Part shown: positions 56,220 through 64,000 of the stretch, piece after piece | Position numbering within the stretch: the stretch's first letter is position 1 | Layout: every line of letters begins with the position of its first letter | The notes under the pieces: model-generated | Databases searched by the model: none | Told to the model about the DNA's origin: nothing | The model's input: the letters and a program-made list of their open reading frames with translations, nothing else | Position numbers and translations under genes: made by a program | NCBI RefSeq assembly: GCF_013362815.1 | Contig: NZ_JABFVK010000104.1 | Location: 1-64,000 of the forward strand | Length of the DNA stretch: 64,000 nucleotides | Reading direction: 5' to 3' | Source of the DNA: Hamadaea sp. | GTDB taxonomy: Bacteria > Actinomycetota > Actinomycetes > Mycobacteriales > Micromonosporaceae

Positions 56220-56226
56220 GCAAGCC

Positions 56227-56799
56227 ATGACATCGGGCGTGGAGCGCATGGAGCTGACGGGTCACTTGCTGGTCGCTACGCCCAGCTTGCGCGACCCCAA
56301 CTTCGAGCGCAGTGTCGTCCTCGTCCTCGGCCACGAACAGTCCGGGGCGCTCGGCGTCGTCCTCAACCGCGCGACCGGCACCTCGGTCCGCGAAGTCCTC
56401 CCTGGCTGGGAGAGCCTCACCCCGGACCCGGCGGTCCTCTTCGAAGGCGGCCCGGTCCAGCCCGACTCGGCGATCTGCGTGGCCCGCGCCCGCTCCGGGG
56501 TCGCCGGGTTTCTCGGCTTCAGCCGCGTGGTCGGTCAGATCGGCACCGTCGACCTCTCCCGCGACCCGGCCGGCATGCGCGAGCGGCTCGAGACCGTCCG
56601 CGTCTTCGCCGGGTACGCCGGCTGGGAGCCCGGCCAGCTGGAGGGGGAGATAGCGACCGGATCCTGGCACGTATGCCAGTCGCTGCCCTCGGACGCCTTC
56701 TCCGCCCGCCCGGATGATCTCTGGGGCATGGTCTGGCGACGCCAAGGCGGCCTGCTCGCGGCGGTCGCCCACTACCCGTCCGACCCGTCGTTGAACTAG
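56227..56799 (+). CDS. YqgE/AlgH family protein (UPF0301)
   Basis: Protein of 190 residues. MELTGHLLVATPSLRDPNFERSVVLVLGH is followed by GALGVVLNRATG, FEGGPVQPD and FAGYAGWEPGQLEGEI, all diagnostic of YqgE/AlgH. Function not established; named for a link to alginate control in Pseudomonas. The start ATG 56227 is set by the leaderless -10. Confidence 0.9.
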   Translation: MTSGVERMELTGHLLVATPSLRDPNFERSVVLVLGHEQSGALGVVLNRATGTSVREVLPGWESLTPDPAVLFEGGPVQPDSAICVARARSGVAGFLGFSRVVGQIGTVDLSRDPAGMRERLETVRVFAGYAGWEPGQLEGEIATGSWHVCQSLPSDAFSARPDDLWGMVWRRQGGLLAAVAHYPSDPSLN

Positions 56800-56833
56800 C
56801 CATACCCGATTTCGCCGTTGACCGGCGGCCGTG

Positions 56834-56839
56834 TAATAT
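56834..56839 (+). promoter_or_regulatory. -10 element of the tRNA-Ala gene
   Basis: TAATAT lies 34 bases before the mature tRNA end. No clear -35 at 17 bases. Confidence 0.45.
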
Positions 56840-56873
56840 CGTGCGAGTGCTCGGGCCACCGAGCGCGACCTGC

Positions 56874-56946
56874 GGGGACGTGGCGCAGCTGGTAGCGCAC
56901 CACACTGGCAGTGTGGGGGTCAGGGGTTCGAGTCCCCTCGTCTCCA
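56874..56946 (+). tRNA. tRNA-Ala (anticodon GGC)
   Basis: Full cloverleaf of 73 nt: acceptor GGGGACG with CGTCTCC including the G3-U70 pair that identifies alanine tRNAs, D arm GCGC-GCGC, anticodon stem CCACA-TGTGG with loop CTGGCAG (anticodon GGC, reads GCC), T arm AGGGG-TTCGAGT-CCCCT. The CCA end is not encoded. Confidence 0.97.
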
Positions 56947-56954
56947 CCCGTAGC

Positions 56955-56997
56955 AAACGCCCTGATCAGAGGACAGCCCTCCGATCAGGGCGTTTTT
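56955..56997 (+). terminator. Rho-independent terminator of the tRNA-Ala gene
   Basis: CGCCCTGATC (56958-56967) pairs perfectly with GATCAGGGCG (56983-56992), followed by TTTTT. The loop holds a smaller GAGG/CCTC stem. Confidence 0.88.
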
Positions 56998-57154
56998 CGC
57001 ATCCCGAAGCCGCTCAAGAACGCCCAGTCGGGCCGGCACGGCGAACCGGTCTGGCCGCCGTCGAAACGGACGGCCGACGAGCGGGCGTGATCGAGCCGAC
57101 AGCCGGCGCAGCGCGTACTGCCGGTTGACGGGAGCGGCGTGCGATGCTGGACGG

Positions 57155-57568
57155 GTGAACCGGGAGGACCTCGTCCGGCTGCGGCAGGCACGTGATCGGA
57201 TGGATCGCGACTTCGCCGAGCCGCTTGACGTGCCTGCGCTCGCCCGGCAGGCGCTGATGTCGCCGGGGCATTTCGCGCGCAGTTTCCGGGCCGCGTACGG
57301 GGAGACGCCGTACAGCTATCTGATGACGCGCCGGATCGAGCGGGCCAAGGCTCTGCTGCGACGGGGTGATCTGAGCGTCACCGAGGTCTGCTTCGCCGTC
57401 GGCTGTACGTCGCTCGGCTCCTTCAGCTCACGGTTCACCGAACTGGTCGGCGAGACGCCGAGTGCGTACCGGGCCCGGGAGCACGCCGCGGTGGCGGCCA
57501 TTCCGGCCTGCTTCACCAAGATGCGTACGCGGCCGATCCGCCCGGCCCGGACCGGGGCCTCGGCGTAA
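57155..57568 (+). CDS. Short AraC family regulator
   Basis: Protein of 137 residues consisting almost only of the AraC double helix-turn-helix (about 5-105: DVPALARQALMSPGHFARSF, SVTEVCFAVGCTSLGSFSSRF). No sensor domain is present; the tail AACFTKMRTRP-like segment ends basic. The start is GTG 57155 (MNREDLVRL). The next gene, a VOC protein, begins 10 bases after its stop and may be its target or partner; regulators of this form with VOC or DNA-repair partners are common. Confidence 0.82.
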   Translation: MNREDLVRLRQARDRMDRDFAEPLDVPALARQALMSPGHFARSFRAAYGETPYSYLMTRRIERAKALLRRGDLSVTEVCFAVGCTSLGSFSSRFTELVGETPSAYRAREHAAVAAIPACFTKMRTRPIRPARTGASA

Positions 57569-57571
57569 CCT
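57566..57571 (+). promoter_or_regulatory. Leaderless -10 element formed on the araC-type stop codon
   Basis: TAACCT starts with the TAA stop of the AraC gene and stands 7 bases before ATG 57579, so the VOC gene can be expressed alone. Confidence 0.55.
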
Positions 57572-57578
57572 GACGGCC

Positions 57579-58010
57579 ATGGACATCAAGGTCTCGCACT
57601 GCTTCATCTTGGTAGACGACCACGAGAAGGCGCTGGGCTTCTACCGCGACGTCCTGGGGTTCGAGGTCCGCAACGACATCAGCTTCGAGGGCATGCGCTG
57701 GGTGACGGTCGTCCCGCCGAGTCAGCCCGAGCTGCAGATCACCATCGAGACCGTCGACTCCAACCCGGAGGCCTCCCCTGAGGACAAGCAGAAGCAGGCG
57801 GACCTGCTCGCCAAGGGCATGCTGCGCGGGCTCGTCTTCACGACCGACGACGTCGACGCGGCCTTCGAACACATCAAGGCTTCCGGCGCGGAGGTGCTGG
57901 AGGAGCCCACCGATCAGGCCTATGGCGTACGCGACTGCGCGTTCCGCGACCCGGCCGGGAACATGATCCGCCTGAACCAGCCGAAGGTGAGCACCCGGAA
58001 GAAGGCGTAG
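57579..58010 (+). CDS. VOC family (glyoxalase/bleomycin-resistance fold) protein
   Basis: Protein of 143 residues with two beta-alpha-beta-beta-beta modules: KVSHCFILVDDHEKALGFYRDVLGF and RGLVFTTDDVDAAFEHI, then FRDPAGNMIRLNQP. His and Glu metal ligands are present in part. The substrate is not identifiable. Leaderless start; together with the AraC regulator it forms a two-gene unit. Confidence 0.85.
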   Translation: MDIKVSHCFILVDDHEKALGFYRDVLGFEVRNDISFEGMRWVTVVPPSQPELQITIETVDSNPEASPEDKQKQADLLAKGMLRGLVFTTDDVDAAFEHIKASGAEVLEEPTDQAYGVRDCAFRDPAGNMIRLNQPKVSTRKKA

Positions 58011-58044
58011 ACCACCCCGGCCTACGCCTTCGGTTCGTTCGCCG

Positions 58045-58407
58045 TCAGCTCGACAGGGCGTACGTCGCGATCTCCCCGAAGTCGAGCGCGATGCAGGCCT
58101 CGTCGCCCACCACTTCGGCGTCATGGCCGGGCAGGATGAAGGCGACCTCACCGGGTGCGATCTCCTGCTCGGATCCGTCCTTCATGTGGACGACCATCCG
58201 GCCTTGCAGGAGATAGACGAGGTGCTGGACCTCGCACAGATCGGTCCCGGCGAGTGGCTTGACGTTCAGCGACCACTTCCAGCCGGGCTCGAACGTGCCC
58301 CGCGCGACCGGCTTGCCCCCGAGCAACACGATGTCGGCCATCCCGTTGCCCTGGAACATCCGCGTCTCGTCGGGCTTCTCGAACGATTTCACTTCGATGG
58401 TGTTCAT
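58045..58407 (-). CDS. Cupin domain protein
   Basis: Protein of 120 residues with the cupin barrel: GTFEPGWKWSLNVKPLAGTD, HLVYLLQGRMVVHMKDG and GEVAFILPGHDAEVVGDE. Only part of the usual His ligands of the first cupin motif is present, so metal binding is uncertain. The start is ATG 58407, with a G-run 9 bases upstream. Unknown function; converges on the VOC gene with a 34-base gap. Confidence 0.78.
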   Translation of the reverse strand: MNTIEVKSFEKPDETRMFQGNGMADIVLLGGKPVARGTFEPGWKWSLNVKPLAGTDLCEVQHLVYLLQGRMVVHMKDGSEQEIAPGEVAFILPGHDAEVVGDEACIALDFGEIATYALSS

Positions 58408-58536
58408 GCAGGTCACCCCCCGTTCGATCCCTCCAGCGTACGACTGATCGGCGGGGCGGGAGTCGGTTGTTCGGTGCATCCGAAATGCCCGAGTTGTCGT
58501 TTATCTCGACGAGAAGCCACTCATTCTGGAGGCATC

Positions 58537-59307
58537 ATGCTCAAGATAAACAAGACGGTGGGGCGGGCCCTGGCAGCTGCCGCACTGGCCGGAGCGATCT
58601 TCGTGATCGGGCTGATCGCGCTCGCCGGCGCGAACCACCAGCCCCAGCAGGCCTGGGCGCAGACGGTCGTACAGCTGCACGCGGGCCAGGCTCCGACGAC
58701 CGCGGCCGCGTACAAGAAGGAAGATCAGCACTGCGCCGCGAACCAGGGCGGCGGCCCCTACGCCGGCCAGGACGTCTGGGTCTTCGTGATCCCGGGTGGG
58801 TACGCGACGGGCGGCGACTTCGTCTCGATCACGGCCGACTTCGGCCCGAACGGGACGGTCACCAAGACCGCCGCGCTGGACCCGGGGAACTTCTCCAACG
58901 GTGGACCCGACGTCTCCAAGGCGTGGATCATCACTCCGGCGGGCTGGACCCTCTTCGGCGCGAGCGCGGTGATCACGGGGACGGCCGACTTCATCAACCT
59001 GACCCACACCTGCCCGGCGAGCGCCTCGCCGTCGCCGTCCCCCTCGACCAGCCCGAGCACCAGCCCGAGTGCGTCGATGAGCCCGAGCACCAGCCCGAGC
59101 CCGTCGATGAGTCCCAGCTCGAGCCCCAGCCCGTCGAAGAGCCCGAGCATGAGCCCGAGCGCGTCGACGAGCCCGAGCCCGAGCCGCAGCCCGATCGGGA
59201 GCCCCCGGCCTAGCCACTCGCACGGCGGGTACGGCGGCTACGGCTACGACGACGAGCAGGACCCGGACAACCAGGCTCCCTGGAACCGGTACTACATCTG
59301 GCACTGA
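58537..59307 (+). CDS. Secreted protein with Ser/Pro repeat tail
   Basis: Protein of 256 residues. Signal segment (about 1-42, RALAAAALAGAIFVIGLIALAGA), a globular part (about 45-160, with two cysteines, in DQHCAAN and LTHTCPAS) and a Ser/Pro/Thr repeat (about 162-222) made of SPS, SPST and SPSM units. The end is rich in Gly/Tyr/Asp (GGYGGYGYDDEQDPDNQ). No known domain. GGAGG lies 6 bases before ATG 58537. The repeat may be a wall-spanning or glycosylated stalk. Confidence 0.65.
   Translation: MLKINKTVGRALAAAALAGAIFVIGLIALAGANHQPQQAWAQTVVQLHAGQAPTTAAAYKKEDQHCAANQGGGPYAGQDVWVFVIPGGYATGGDFVSITADFGPNGTVTKTAALDPGNFSNGGPDVSKAWIITPAGWTLFGASAVITGTADFINLTHTCPASASPSPSPSTSPSTSPSASMSPSTSPSPSMSPSSSPSPSKSPSMSPSASTSPSPSRSPIGSPRPSHSHGGYGGYGYDDEQDPDNQAPWNRYYIWH
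59040..59204 (+). repeat. Tandem Ser-Pro coding repeat
   Basis: Variants of AGCCCGAGC repeat through this stretch, encoding the Ser/Pro tail of the secreted protein. Such repeats can change length by slippage. Confidence 0.7.
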
Positions 59308-59321
59308 CGCTCCGTGCTGAA

Positions 59322-59352
59322 GAAGCCCAGCGCCGCTCCGGCGCTGGGCTTC
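59322..59352. terminator. Bidirectional terminator between secreted protein and kinase
   Basis: GAAGCCCAGCGCCG (59322-59335) pairs perfectly with 59339-59352 around a 3-base loop, ending 7 bases before the convergent kinase stop. Confidence 0.8.
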
Positions 59353-59358
59353 GTCGTC

Positions 59359-61194
59359 TCACGGGCTGACGGTGGGCCCGGCCGTGGGACTACGCGAGGT
59401 GCTCTTCGAGACCTTCGGCGAGGGCGAGGAGGTGGTGGGGCTCGCCGACTGCGACGGCGAGGTCGCGACGGTCGGTCCCTCCCACAGGGTGAAGTCCGTG
59501 AAGATCACCGAGTACGCCGATTTGGCCGTCCCGAGCTGGTAGATCCCCATCGCCACCGTCCCGGAATCCATTCGTGACAGCGGCCGGGCGCCTTGCGGAC
59601 GGCCGTTGAGCGACAGCGACACCCGATCGGCCTCGACGATCATCTCCACGTTGATCGGCGTGTTCAACGCCAGCGACGTCCCGGCCGGCTGAGGCCAGTC
59701 GTCGACCTTCACCGAAGTCCACTTCCCGCCCGCCTTGACGGGCGGCCGGTAGTCGTACAGGGCTACCGAATCAGAGCACAGCCTGATCGCGTACCCGCCG
59801 GTCTTCTGCGAGAAGCGGAACCACAGCGCGGCGCAAGTCTTCGGCGTGAGCAGGTTGAGCCGGACGCCGATCGCGACGTCGCGCGTGTTGCGCGGCGGAC
59901 TGATCTGACACTGCGCGACGCCGCTGGTCGTGGTGGCGGTGTAGCCGGCCGGGCTGAACTTGCACGCGGCGCTCTCCTGCCAGTATTGCGGCGCTGTGAG
60001 CGTGGCCGGCGGGATGATCTCGTACCAGCCGATCGGCGCCTTCAGCTGCGGCAACGGATCCGTGCTGGCGGTGACCGCGGGCGTGGGCGACTCGGTCACC
60101 GAGGCCACATAGGACGGCGAGGCCGTGGGGGTGGTCGGGGTGTTGGCGTTGGCGTTGGTCTTCTTGAGCAGGTAGCTGGAGACGAAGACGCCGCCTGCGG
60201 CCAGCAACGCGACCGTGGCGAGCCCGGCGATCAGCACCATCGACCGACGGCGGCGGGTGGATCGAACCATCGGGCCGGTGTCGCCGCCGTCGTCGAGCAG
60301 CCCGAGCGAGGACGACTCCATCGCCTGAGCGGCGGCGGCCGGGCGCAGAACTTCCTTCGACACGTGCGAGGTGGCGCCGAGCGAGACCAGCCGATCCAGC
60401 AACTCCCGGGCGGTGGGGCGGCTGGCCGGATCCTTCTGGAGGGTTTGTGCCACGATGTCCCGCAAGGCCGACGCGACGCCGTCGAGATCCGGCTCCTCGG
60501 TCATGATCCGCACGGCGGTGGCGGCCGGGGTGTCGCCGCCGAACGGCGTGCGGCCGGTCGCGGCGTAGACCATCACCGCGCCCCAGGCGAAGACGTCGGC
60601 GGCGGGCGTGACGACCCGGTCCATCGGCCCGAGGCGCTCCGGCGCGATGTAGGGAATCGTGCCCATGACCTGGTCGGTCTGGGTGAGCTGGGTCCCGTCG
60701 GCGCTGCCCCGGGCGAGCCCGAAGTCGATCACCTTGACGCCGCCGCGTGGCAGGAGCACGTTGGCCGGCTTGAGATCGCGATGGATCACGCCGGAATTGT
60801 GGATGGCGGTCAGCGCGGTCGCCATGCCGATGCCCAGCGAGTGCAAGGCCGCCCCCGACAAAGGCCCCGACTCCCGGACGATCTCCGCCAACGTCGGCCC
60901 GTCCACGTATTCCACTACCAGGTAGGGCGGCTCGTGCTCGGGGTCGGCGTCGATCACCTCGGCGGTGCAGAACGGCGGGACGTTCTTCGCCCGCTCGACC
61001 TCGCCGCTGAACCGCGTCCGGAACTCCGGCTTGTCGAGCAGATGATCCTGGATGACCTTGAGCGCCACCTGCTGACCGGTCGACGACTCGGCCAGGTAGA
61101 CCGTGCCCATGCCGCCCTGGCCCAGACGTCCCAGCAGCTTGTATCCGGCGATTTCCACCACATCGCCCGGACGTAGCGCCTGAACGCCTGACAT
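59359..61194 (-). CDS. Membrane serine/threonine protein kinase (PknB type)
   Basis: Protein of 611 residues. Kinase domain about 17-275: glycine loop GQGGMG (25-30), Lys46 in ALKVI, catalytic loop HRDLKPAN (138-145), DFG (157-159) and APERL (184-188). The linker is followed by one membrane helix (about 318-340) and an outer domain of about 260 residues, starting with a Thr/Pro-rich piece, then a beta-rich part with LNTPINVEMIVEADRVSLSLNG-like strands that resembles concanavalin/LamG folds. No PASTA repeats. It ends in a Ser/Thr-rich tail. GGAGG lies before ATG 61194. Confidence 0.9.
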   Translation of the reverse strand: MSGVQALRPGDVVEIAGYKLLGRLGQGGMGTVYLAESSTGQQVALKVIQDHLLDKPEFRTRFSGEVERAKNVPPFCTAEVIDADPEHEPPYLVVEYVDGPTLAEIVRESGPLSGAALHSLGIGMATALTAIHNSGVIHRDLKPANVLLPRGGVKVIDFGLARGSADGTQLTQTDQVMGTIPYIAPERLGPMDRVVTPAADVFAWGAVMVYAATGRTPFGGDTPAATAVRIMTEEPDLDGVASALRDIVAQTLQKDPASRPTARELLDRLVSLGATSHVSKEVLRPAAAAQAMESSSLGLLDDGGDTGPMVRSTRRRRSMVLIAGLATVALLAAGGVFVSSYLLKKTNANANTPTTPTASPSYVASVTESPTPAVTASTDPLPQLKAPIGWYEIIPPATLTAPQYWQESAACKFSPAGYTATTTSGVAQCQISPPRNTRDVAIGVRLNLLTPKTCAALWFRFSQKTGGYAIRLCSDSVALYDYRPPVKAGGKWTSVKVDDWPQPAGTSLALNTPINVEMIVEADRVSLSLNGRPQGARPLSRMDSGTVAMGIYQLGTAKSAYSVIFTDFTLWEGPTVATSPSQSASPTTSSPSPKVSKSTSRSPTAGPTVSP

Positions 61195-61304
61195 GTTCGT
61201 TCCTCCCCGCGAGACTGCGACAGCATGCCACCGACAGGCGGTCGGCGTAAATCACCCTTCGGGCACAGCCGACACATAGTGTGCGCCGTGACACACTTCT
61301 GACT

Positions 61305-62480
61305 ATGACATCGACGGCCGCCAGTCCGCACGAGACCCTCGCCCACCTGCGGCAATCCGGTCCAGCCCACCAGATCCCGATCGGCCCGACCGCGGTCGGC
61401 TGGCTGATCACCCGGTACGCCGACGTGAAGCGCGCGTTGAACGATCCGCGACTGTCCAAGCAGGCCCTGACCCTCCGCCCGACCGGCGGCGCGCCCTTCC
61501 CGGTCGAGGTACGCAAGGCGATGAGCGAGCACATGCTCAACTTCGACCCGCCCGAGCACACCCGGTTGCGCCGCCTGGTGTCCGCTTCGTTCACCGCCCG
61601 CCGGGTCGAAAGCCTGCGACCCCGGATCGAGCAGCTCACCGACGAACTGCTCGACCGGCTGGACGGACTCCACTCCGTCGACCTCATCGACGACTTCGCC
61701 TTTCCGTTGCCGTTCACCGTCATCTGCGAGCTGATCGGCGTACCGGAGATCGATCGGGAGGCGTTCCGCGGCTGGTCGAACACCATGGTGGCCGGTCCGG
61801 CCGCGCCTCAGGAGGAGATGTACCAGGCCGTCGCCGCGACCGCCGAATACGTCGCCGACCTCGTCGCCCGCAAGCGCGCCGAACCGGACGACGCACTGCT
61901 CAGCAGCCTGATTCAGGCCAGCGACGCCGGTGAGGGGCTGACCGCCGACGAACTGAGCTCACTCGTCTTCCTGCTCCTGCTGGCCGGGCACGAGACCACC
62001 GTCAACCTGATCGGCAACGCCGTCTACATCCTGCTCCAGCGCCCCACTTGGGCCGAGGAGCTGCGGACCGACCCGTCGCTGGTGCCGGGTGCGATCGAGG
62101 AGATCCTGCGCTACGAGAGCCCGGTGAAGGCCTCGACGCTGCGGCTGACCACCGAACCCGTCACGTACGGCGACATCACGATCCCGGCGAACGAGGTCGT
62201 GATCATTTCGCTGCTGTCGGCGAACCGCGACGGCGAGGCGTTCGCCGACGCCGACGAGTTCGACCCGGCGCGCTCGGACGCGGGCGGGCACGTCGCCTTC
62301 GGCCACGGCATCCACTACTGCCTCGGCGCGCCGCTCGCCCGGCTCGAGGGGCAGATCGCGATGTCTGCGCTCCTCCGGCGGTATCCCCGGATGCAGTCGG
62401 CGGTTCCGCTGGCGGACCTCGAGTGGCGGCCTGGGCTGCTCATGCACGGCGTAACGCACCTTCCCGTGACGCTGCGCTGA
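61305..62480 (+). CDS. Cytochrome P450
   Basis: Soluble bacterial P450 of 391 residues. I-helix AGHETT (about 227-232), K-helix EILR (about 265), haem ligand Cys339 in FGHGIHYCLGAPLAR. The substrate is unknown; the class is of the type found in secondary metabolism and catabolism, but no biosynthetic genes or ferredoxin are adjacent. ATG 61305 is used; GTG 61281 in frame overlaps a TAGTGT box (61277-61282) and is unlikely. Divergent from the kinase gene across 110 bases. Confidence 0.93.
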   Translation: MTSTAASPHETLAHLRQSGPAHQIPIGPTAVGWLITRYADVKRALNDPRLSKQALTLRPTGGAPFPVEVRKAMSEHMLNFDPPEHTRLRRLVSASFTARRVESLRPRIEQLTDELLDRLDGLHSVDLIDDFAFPLPFTVICELIGVPEIDREAFRGWSNTMVAGPAAPQEEMYQAVAATAEYVADLVARKRAEPDDALLSSLIQASDAGEGLTADELSSLVFLLLLAGHETTVNLIGNAVYILLQRPTWAEELRTDPSLVPGAIEEILRYESPVKASTLRLTTEPVTYGDITIPANEVVIISLLSANRDGEAFADADEFDPARSDAGGHVAFGHGIHYCLGAPLARLEGQIAMSALLRRYPRMQSAVPLADLEWRPGLLMHGVTHLPVTLR

Positions 62481-62499
62481 CCCGCTCCGCGGTCCCTGG

Positions 62500-62580
62500 G
62501 CGGCTGTCGATCATGCCGTCCGGGGAACGATCAGGGCGCCGGGGACGCGACACGCCGGTCGAGAGCCTCCAATAGTTCAT
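62500..62580. repeat. Decayed family A palindrome (reverse orientation)
   Basis: Between the P450 gene and the winged-helix gene. The reverse strand carries GATCATGAAC, then CGACCGGCGTGTCG, the arm and loop motifs of the elements at 12363 and 54833. The second arm is degraded. Confidence 0.45.
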
Positions 62581-62635
62581 GATCGCGCGGAAAAGGCGAG
62601 ACAACGGAACTAGGGCCCCACAGCGTTCCCAACGC

Positions 62636-63367
62636 ATGGAGTTGCGTCTGTCCGCTGCGGACCTCGGCCGCATCACCGTCGCGCAAGGAGCCGATCCGGA
62701 GTTGGAGTACCGGCTCAGTCTGCGGATGCTGCGCCGCCCGTCGTTGCCGTGCTTCGTCGACTGGCACGGCGAGATGTCGCAGCGCTTCCGCTATCGGGAG
62801 CTGACCGACCGCTCCGGCTATGAGCGGATTGCGATCGAGCCCTACTGGGATCGCATCGAGAAGTTCGTCGCCGCGGAACGGGTCCGGCTGGGGCGTACGT
62901 TGCTCGACGGTGGCTTGGACACCCTGCTCGCCACGTTGCATCCAGAGGTGCGGTGGGACTCGCCGAGGCTGCGGGTGAACGGTTCTGCCGATGAGATGAC
63001 GGCTGAGGGCGGGTTGCTGGTGCAACCGTCGGTCTTCACGGGGCACCACCCGATGCTGGTCCGCCGCGCCGGCCAGGCCGTTCTCGTGCTGCCCGTCAGC
63101 TGCGAGTTGGAGGATCTCGCGGACGAGCAACTCGGCGCGCTCATGGGGCGTACCCGGGCGAAATTGATCAAAATGCTGATGCTCGCGGGCGGCGCGACGA
63201 CCACGCAGCTCGCGCGCCGCGCGGATCTGTCCCTGGCCGCGGTCAGCCAGCACGTCGCGGTGCTGCGGTCCGTGGGGCTCGTGGTAACCCAGAACGCGGG
63301 GCGTGAGCGGTGCCATCTGCTCACGCCGGCGGGCGCGCGGCTCGTCGATCGTCCCGTCTGTTCCTGA
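62636..63367 (+). CDS. ArsR-like winged-helix regulator (DUF5937-type N-terminus)
   Basis: Protein of 243 residues. The N-terminal region (about 1-165: MELRLSAADLGRITVAQGAD, then LPVSCELEDLADEQLGALMG) matches actinobacterial ArsR-like regulators with a large helical extension. The C-terminal winged helix (about 170-240) contains TTTQLARRADLSLAAVSQHV and LRSVGLVVTQNAGRE. No metal cysteines are obvious. ATG 62636 begins the conserved MELRL start. The next gene starts 39 bases on. Confidence 0.78.
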   Translation: MELRLSAADLGRITVAQGADPELEYRLSLRMLRRPSLPCFVDWHGEMSQRFRYRELTDRSGYERIAIEPYWDRIEKFVAAERVRLGRTLLDGGLDTLLATLHPEVRWDSPRLRVNGSADEMTAEGGLLVQPSVFTGHHPMLVRRAGQAVLVLPVSCELEDLADEQLGALMGRTRAKLIKMLMLAGGATTTQLARRADLSLAAVSQHVAVLRSVGLVVTQNAGRERCHLLTPAGARLVDRPVCS

Positions 63368-63393
63368 CTTGTACGCACAAAGCCCGCCCCGGC

Positions 63394-63399
63394 TAGGCT
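63394..63399 (+). promoter_or_regulatory. Leaderless -10 element of the GH36 gene
   Basis: TAGGCT, then 7 bases, then ATG 63407, identical to the boxes before manB and mtrB. Confidence 0.55.
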
Positions 63400-63406
63400 C
63401 GCCGTC

Positions 63407-64000
63407 ATGACCTTGGTGTGCTTGCGGGCGAACGGATCCGCGCTCGTGCTCGACGTCGCCGGACCGAAGCTGCCGCGCGTGCTGCATTGGGGAGCCGACC
63501 TGGGATCGCTGACGGGCTTCGAGCTCGCGACGCGGCCGTTCCCGATGCAGGTCGACGAGCCGATGCCGATCACGCTGCTGCCCGCGCAGGCGGACGGCTG
63601 GCAGGGACGGCCCGGGCTCGCCGGTCATCGCGACGGCGCTTGGCCGTTTCAGCGGTTGACCTTGACCGGTGAACCTCTCGTCGAGCTCGACCCGGCCGGT
63701 GGTGGCCGGATCGTGATCGCTTCGGCTGATGAGGACGCCGGGATCGCGGTCGCGAGTGAGCTGATGCTGAGCCCGCGGGGCGTATTGCGGATGCGGCACA
63801 CGGTCACGAACGCCGGTGCCGGAGTATGGACCCTCGACCGATTGGAAGCACTGCTTCCGTTGCCTGGTCAGGCCCAGGAACTGCTCGACTTCTCCGGCCG
63901 CTGGCCCCGGGAGAAGCAGCCGCAGCGTTCGGAGTTCCAGCACGGCTCGCATGTCCGGGAGAACCGCCGGGGGCATACCGGGCACGACGCGACCGGCCTG
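63407..64000 (+). CDS. Alpha-galactosidase, GH36 family, N-terminal part
   Basis: Open frame of 198 codons running off the window end. The beta-sandwich N-terminal domain (VLDVAGPKLPRVLHWGADLG) and the motif SHVRENRRGHTGHDATGL match actinobacterial GH36 alpha-galactosidases; the catalytic barrel lies beyond the window. It would release galactose from alpha-linked sugars in the cytoplasm. Leaderless start. Confidence 0.75.
   Translation, partial: MTLVCLRANGSALVLDVAGPKLPRVLHWGADLGSLTGFELATRPFPMQVDEPMPITLLPAQADGWQGRPGLAGHRDGAWPFQRLTLTGEPLVELDPAGGGRIVIASADEDAGIAVASELMLSPRGVLRMRHTVTNAGAGVWTLDRLEALLPLPGQAQELLDFSGRWPREKQPQRSEFQHGSHVRENRRGHTGHDATGL

Noticed and set aside
56215-56226. ATG 56215 as the yqgE start
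   Set aside because: It lies inside the TATGGT box; ATG 56227 is at the leaderless distance.
59040-59204. CRISPR array
   Set aside because: Short irregular repeats encode Ser/Pro in frame with a secreted protein; there are no uniform spacers or cas genes.

Overview
The window is chromosomal DNA from a high-GC actinobacterium. The gene content and order point to the Micromonosporaceae (Actinoplanes/Micromonospora relatives), but the exact genus cannot be read from the sequence. Supporting signs are very GC-rich third codon positions, mtrAB-lpqB next to secA and hpf, an actinobacterial tmRNA tag ending ALAA, an IdeR/DmdR-type iron box, and many TANNNT -10 elements sitting 6-9 bases before the start codon (leaderless mRNAs). 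No transposase, integrase, phage gene, CRISPR array, rRNA or replication origin was seen.

Layout. 1-6518: mannose-phosphate block (phosphomannomutase, Trm112-like peptide, SIS isomerase, CDF metal transporter, manA), then sahH facing it, with a long structured leader. 6921-10250: iron-box-controlled efeUOB iron-uptake operon. 10360-17595: RDD and SpoIIM-like membrane proteins and a five-gene MoxR-ATPase/DUF58/DUF4350/DUF4129 operon joined by 4-base overlaps. 17740-28555: mtrA, mtrB, lpqB, comF, hpf, two GNAT genes and secA; this resembles the M. tuberculosis Rv3257c-Rv3235 neighbourhood as I recall it. 28605-35136: small conserved proteins (DUF6912-like, excisionase-type HTH, Rv3235-like), a membrane protein, P5C dehydrogenase and a helicase-associated (XPB N-terminal-like) protein. 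35106-41791: sugar operon on the minus strand (ROK regulator, ABC binding protein, two permeases, GH4 glycosidase, BadF-type sugar kinase). 42063-47495: PadR regulator, prfB, ftsE, ftsX, an M23 murein hydrolase and smpB. 47579-49726: two membrane proteins with CBM2-like outer domains. 49895-50264: tmRNA gene on the minus strand. 50469-55379: GT-C-like membrane protein, unknown protein, a beta-propeller/cell-wall-binding lipoprotein and a small helical protein. 55376-58407: MTA phosphorylase, YqgE, tRNA-Ala(GGC), a short AraC regulator, a VOC protein and a cupin. 58537-64000: a Ser/Pro-rich secreted protein, a Ser/Thr kinase, a cytochrome P450, a winged-helix regulator and the start of a GH36 alpha-galactosidase cut by the window end.

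Themes. Most of the window is core envelope and housekeeping biology: mannosylation precursors, MtrAB-LpqB signalling, Sec export, FtsEX-linked wall hydrolysis and trans-translation. The less ordinary parts are (1) the membrane proteins between smpB and ssrA, one joining an AHSA1/START-like domain, a membrane helix and a CBM2-like domain; (2) two families of dispersed intergenic palindromes; (3) an 18-bp inverted repeat over the promoter and start codon of the M23 hydrolase gene; (4) a structured leader of about 260 nt before sahH; (5) strong enrichment of the octamer GCGTACGC; and (6) a sugar operon pairing ABC import with a GH4 enzyme and a sugar kinase.
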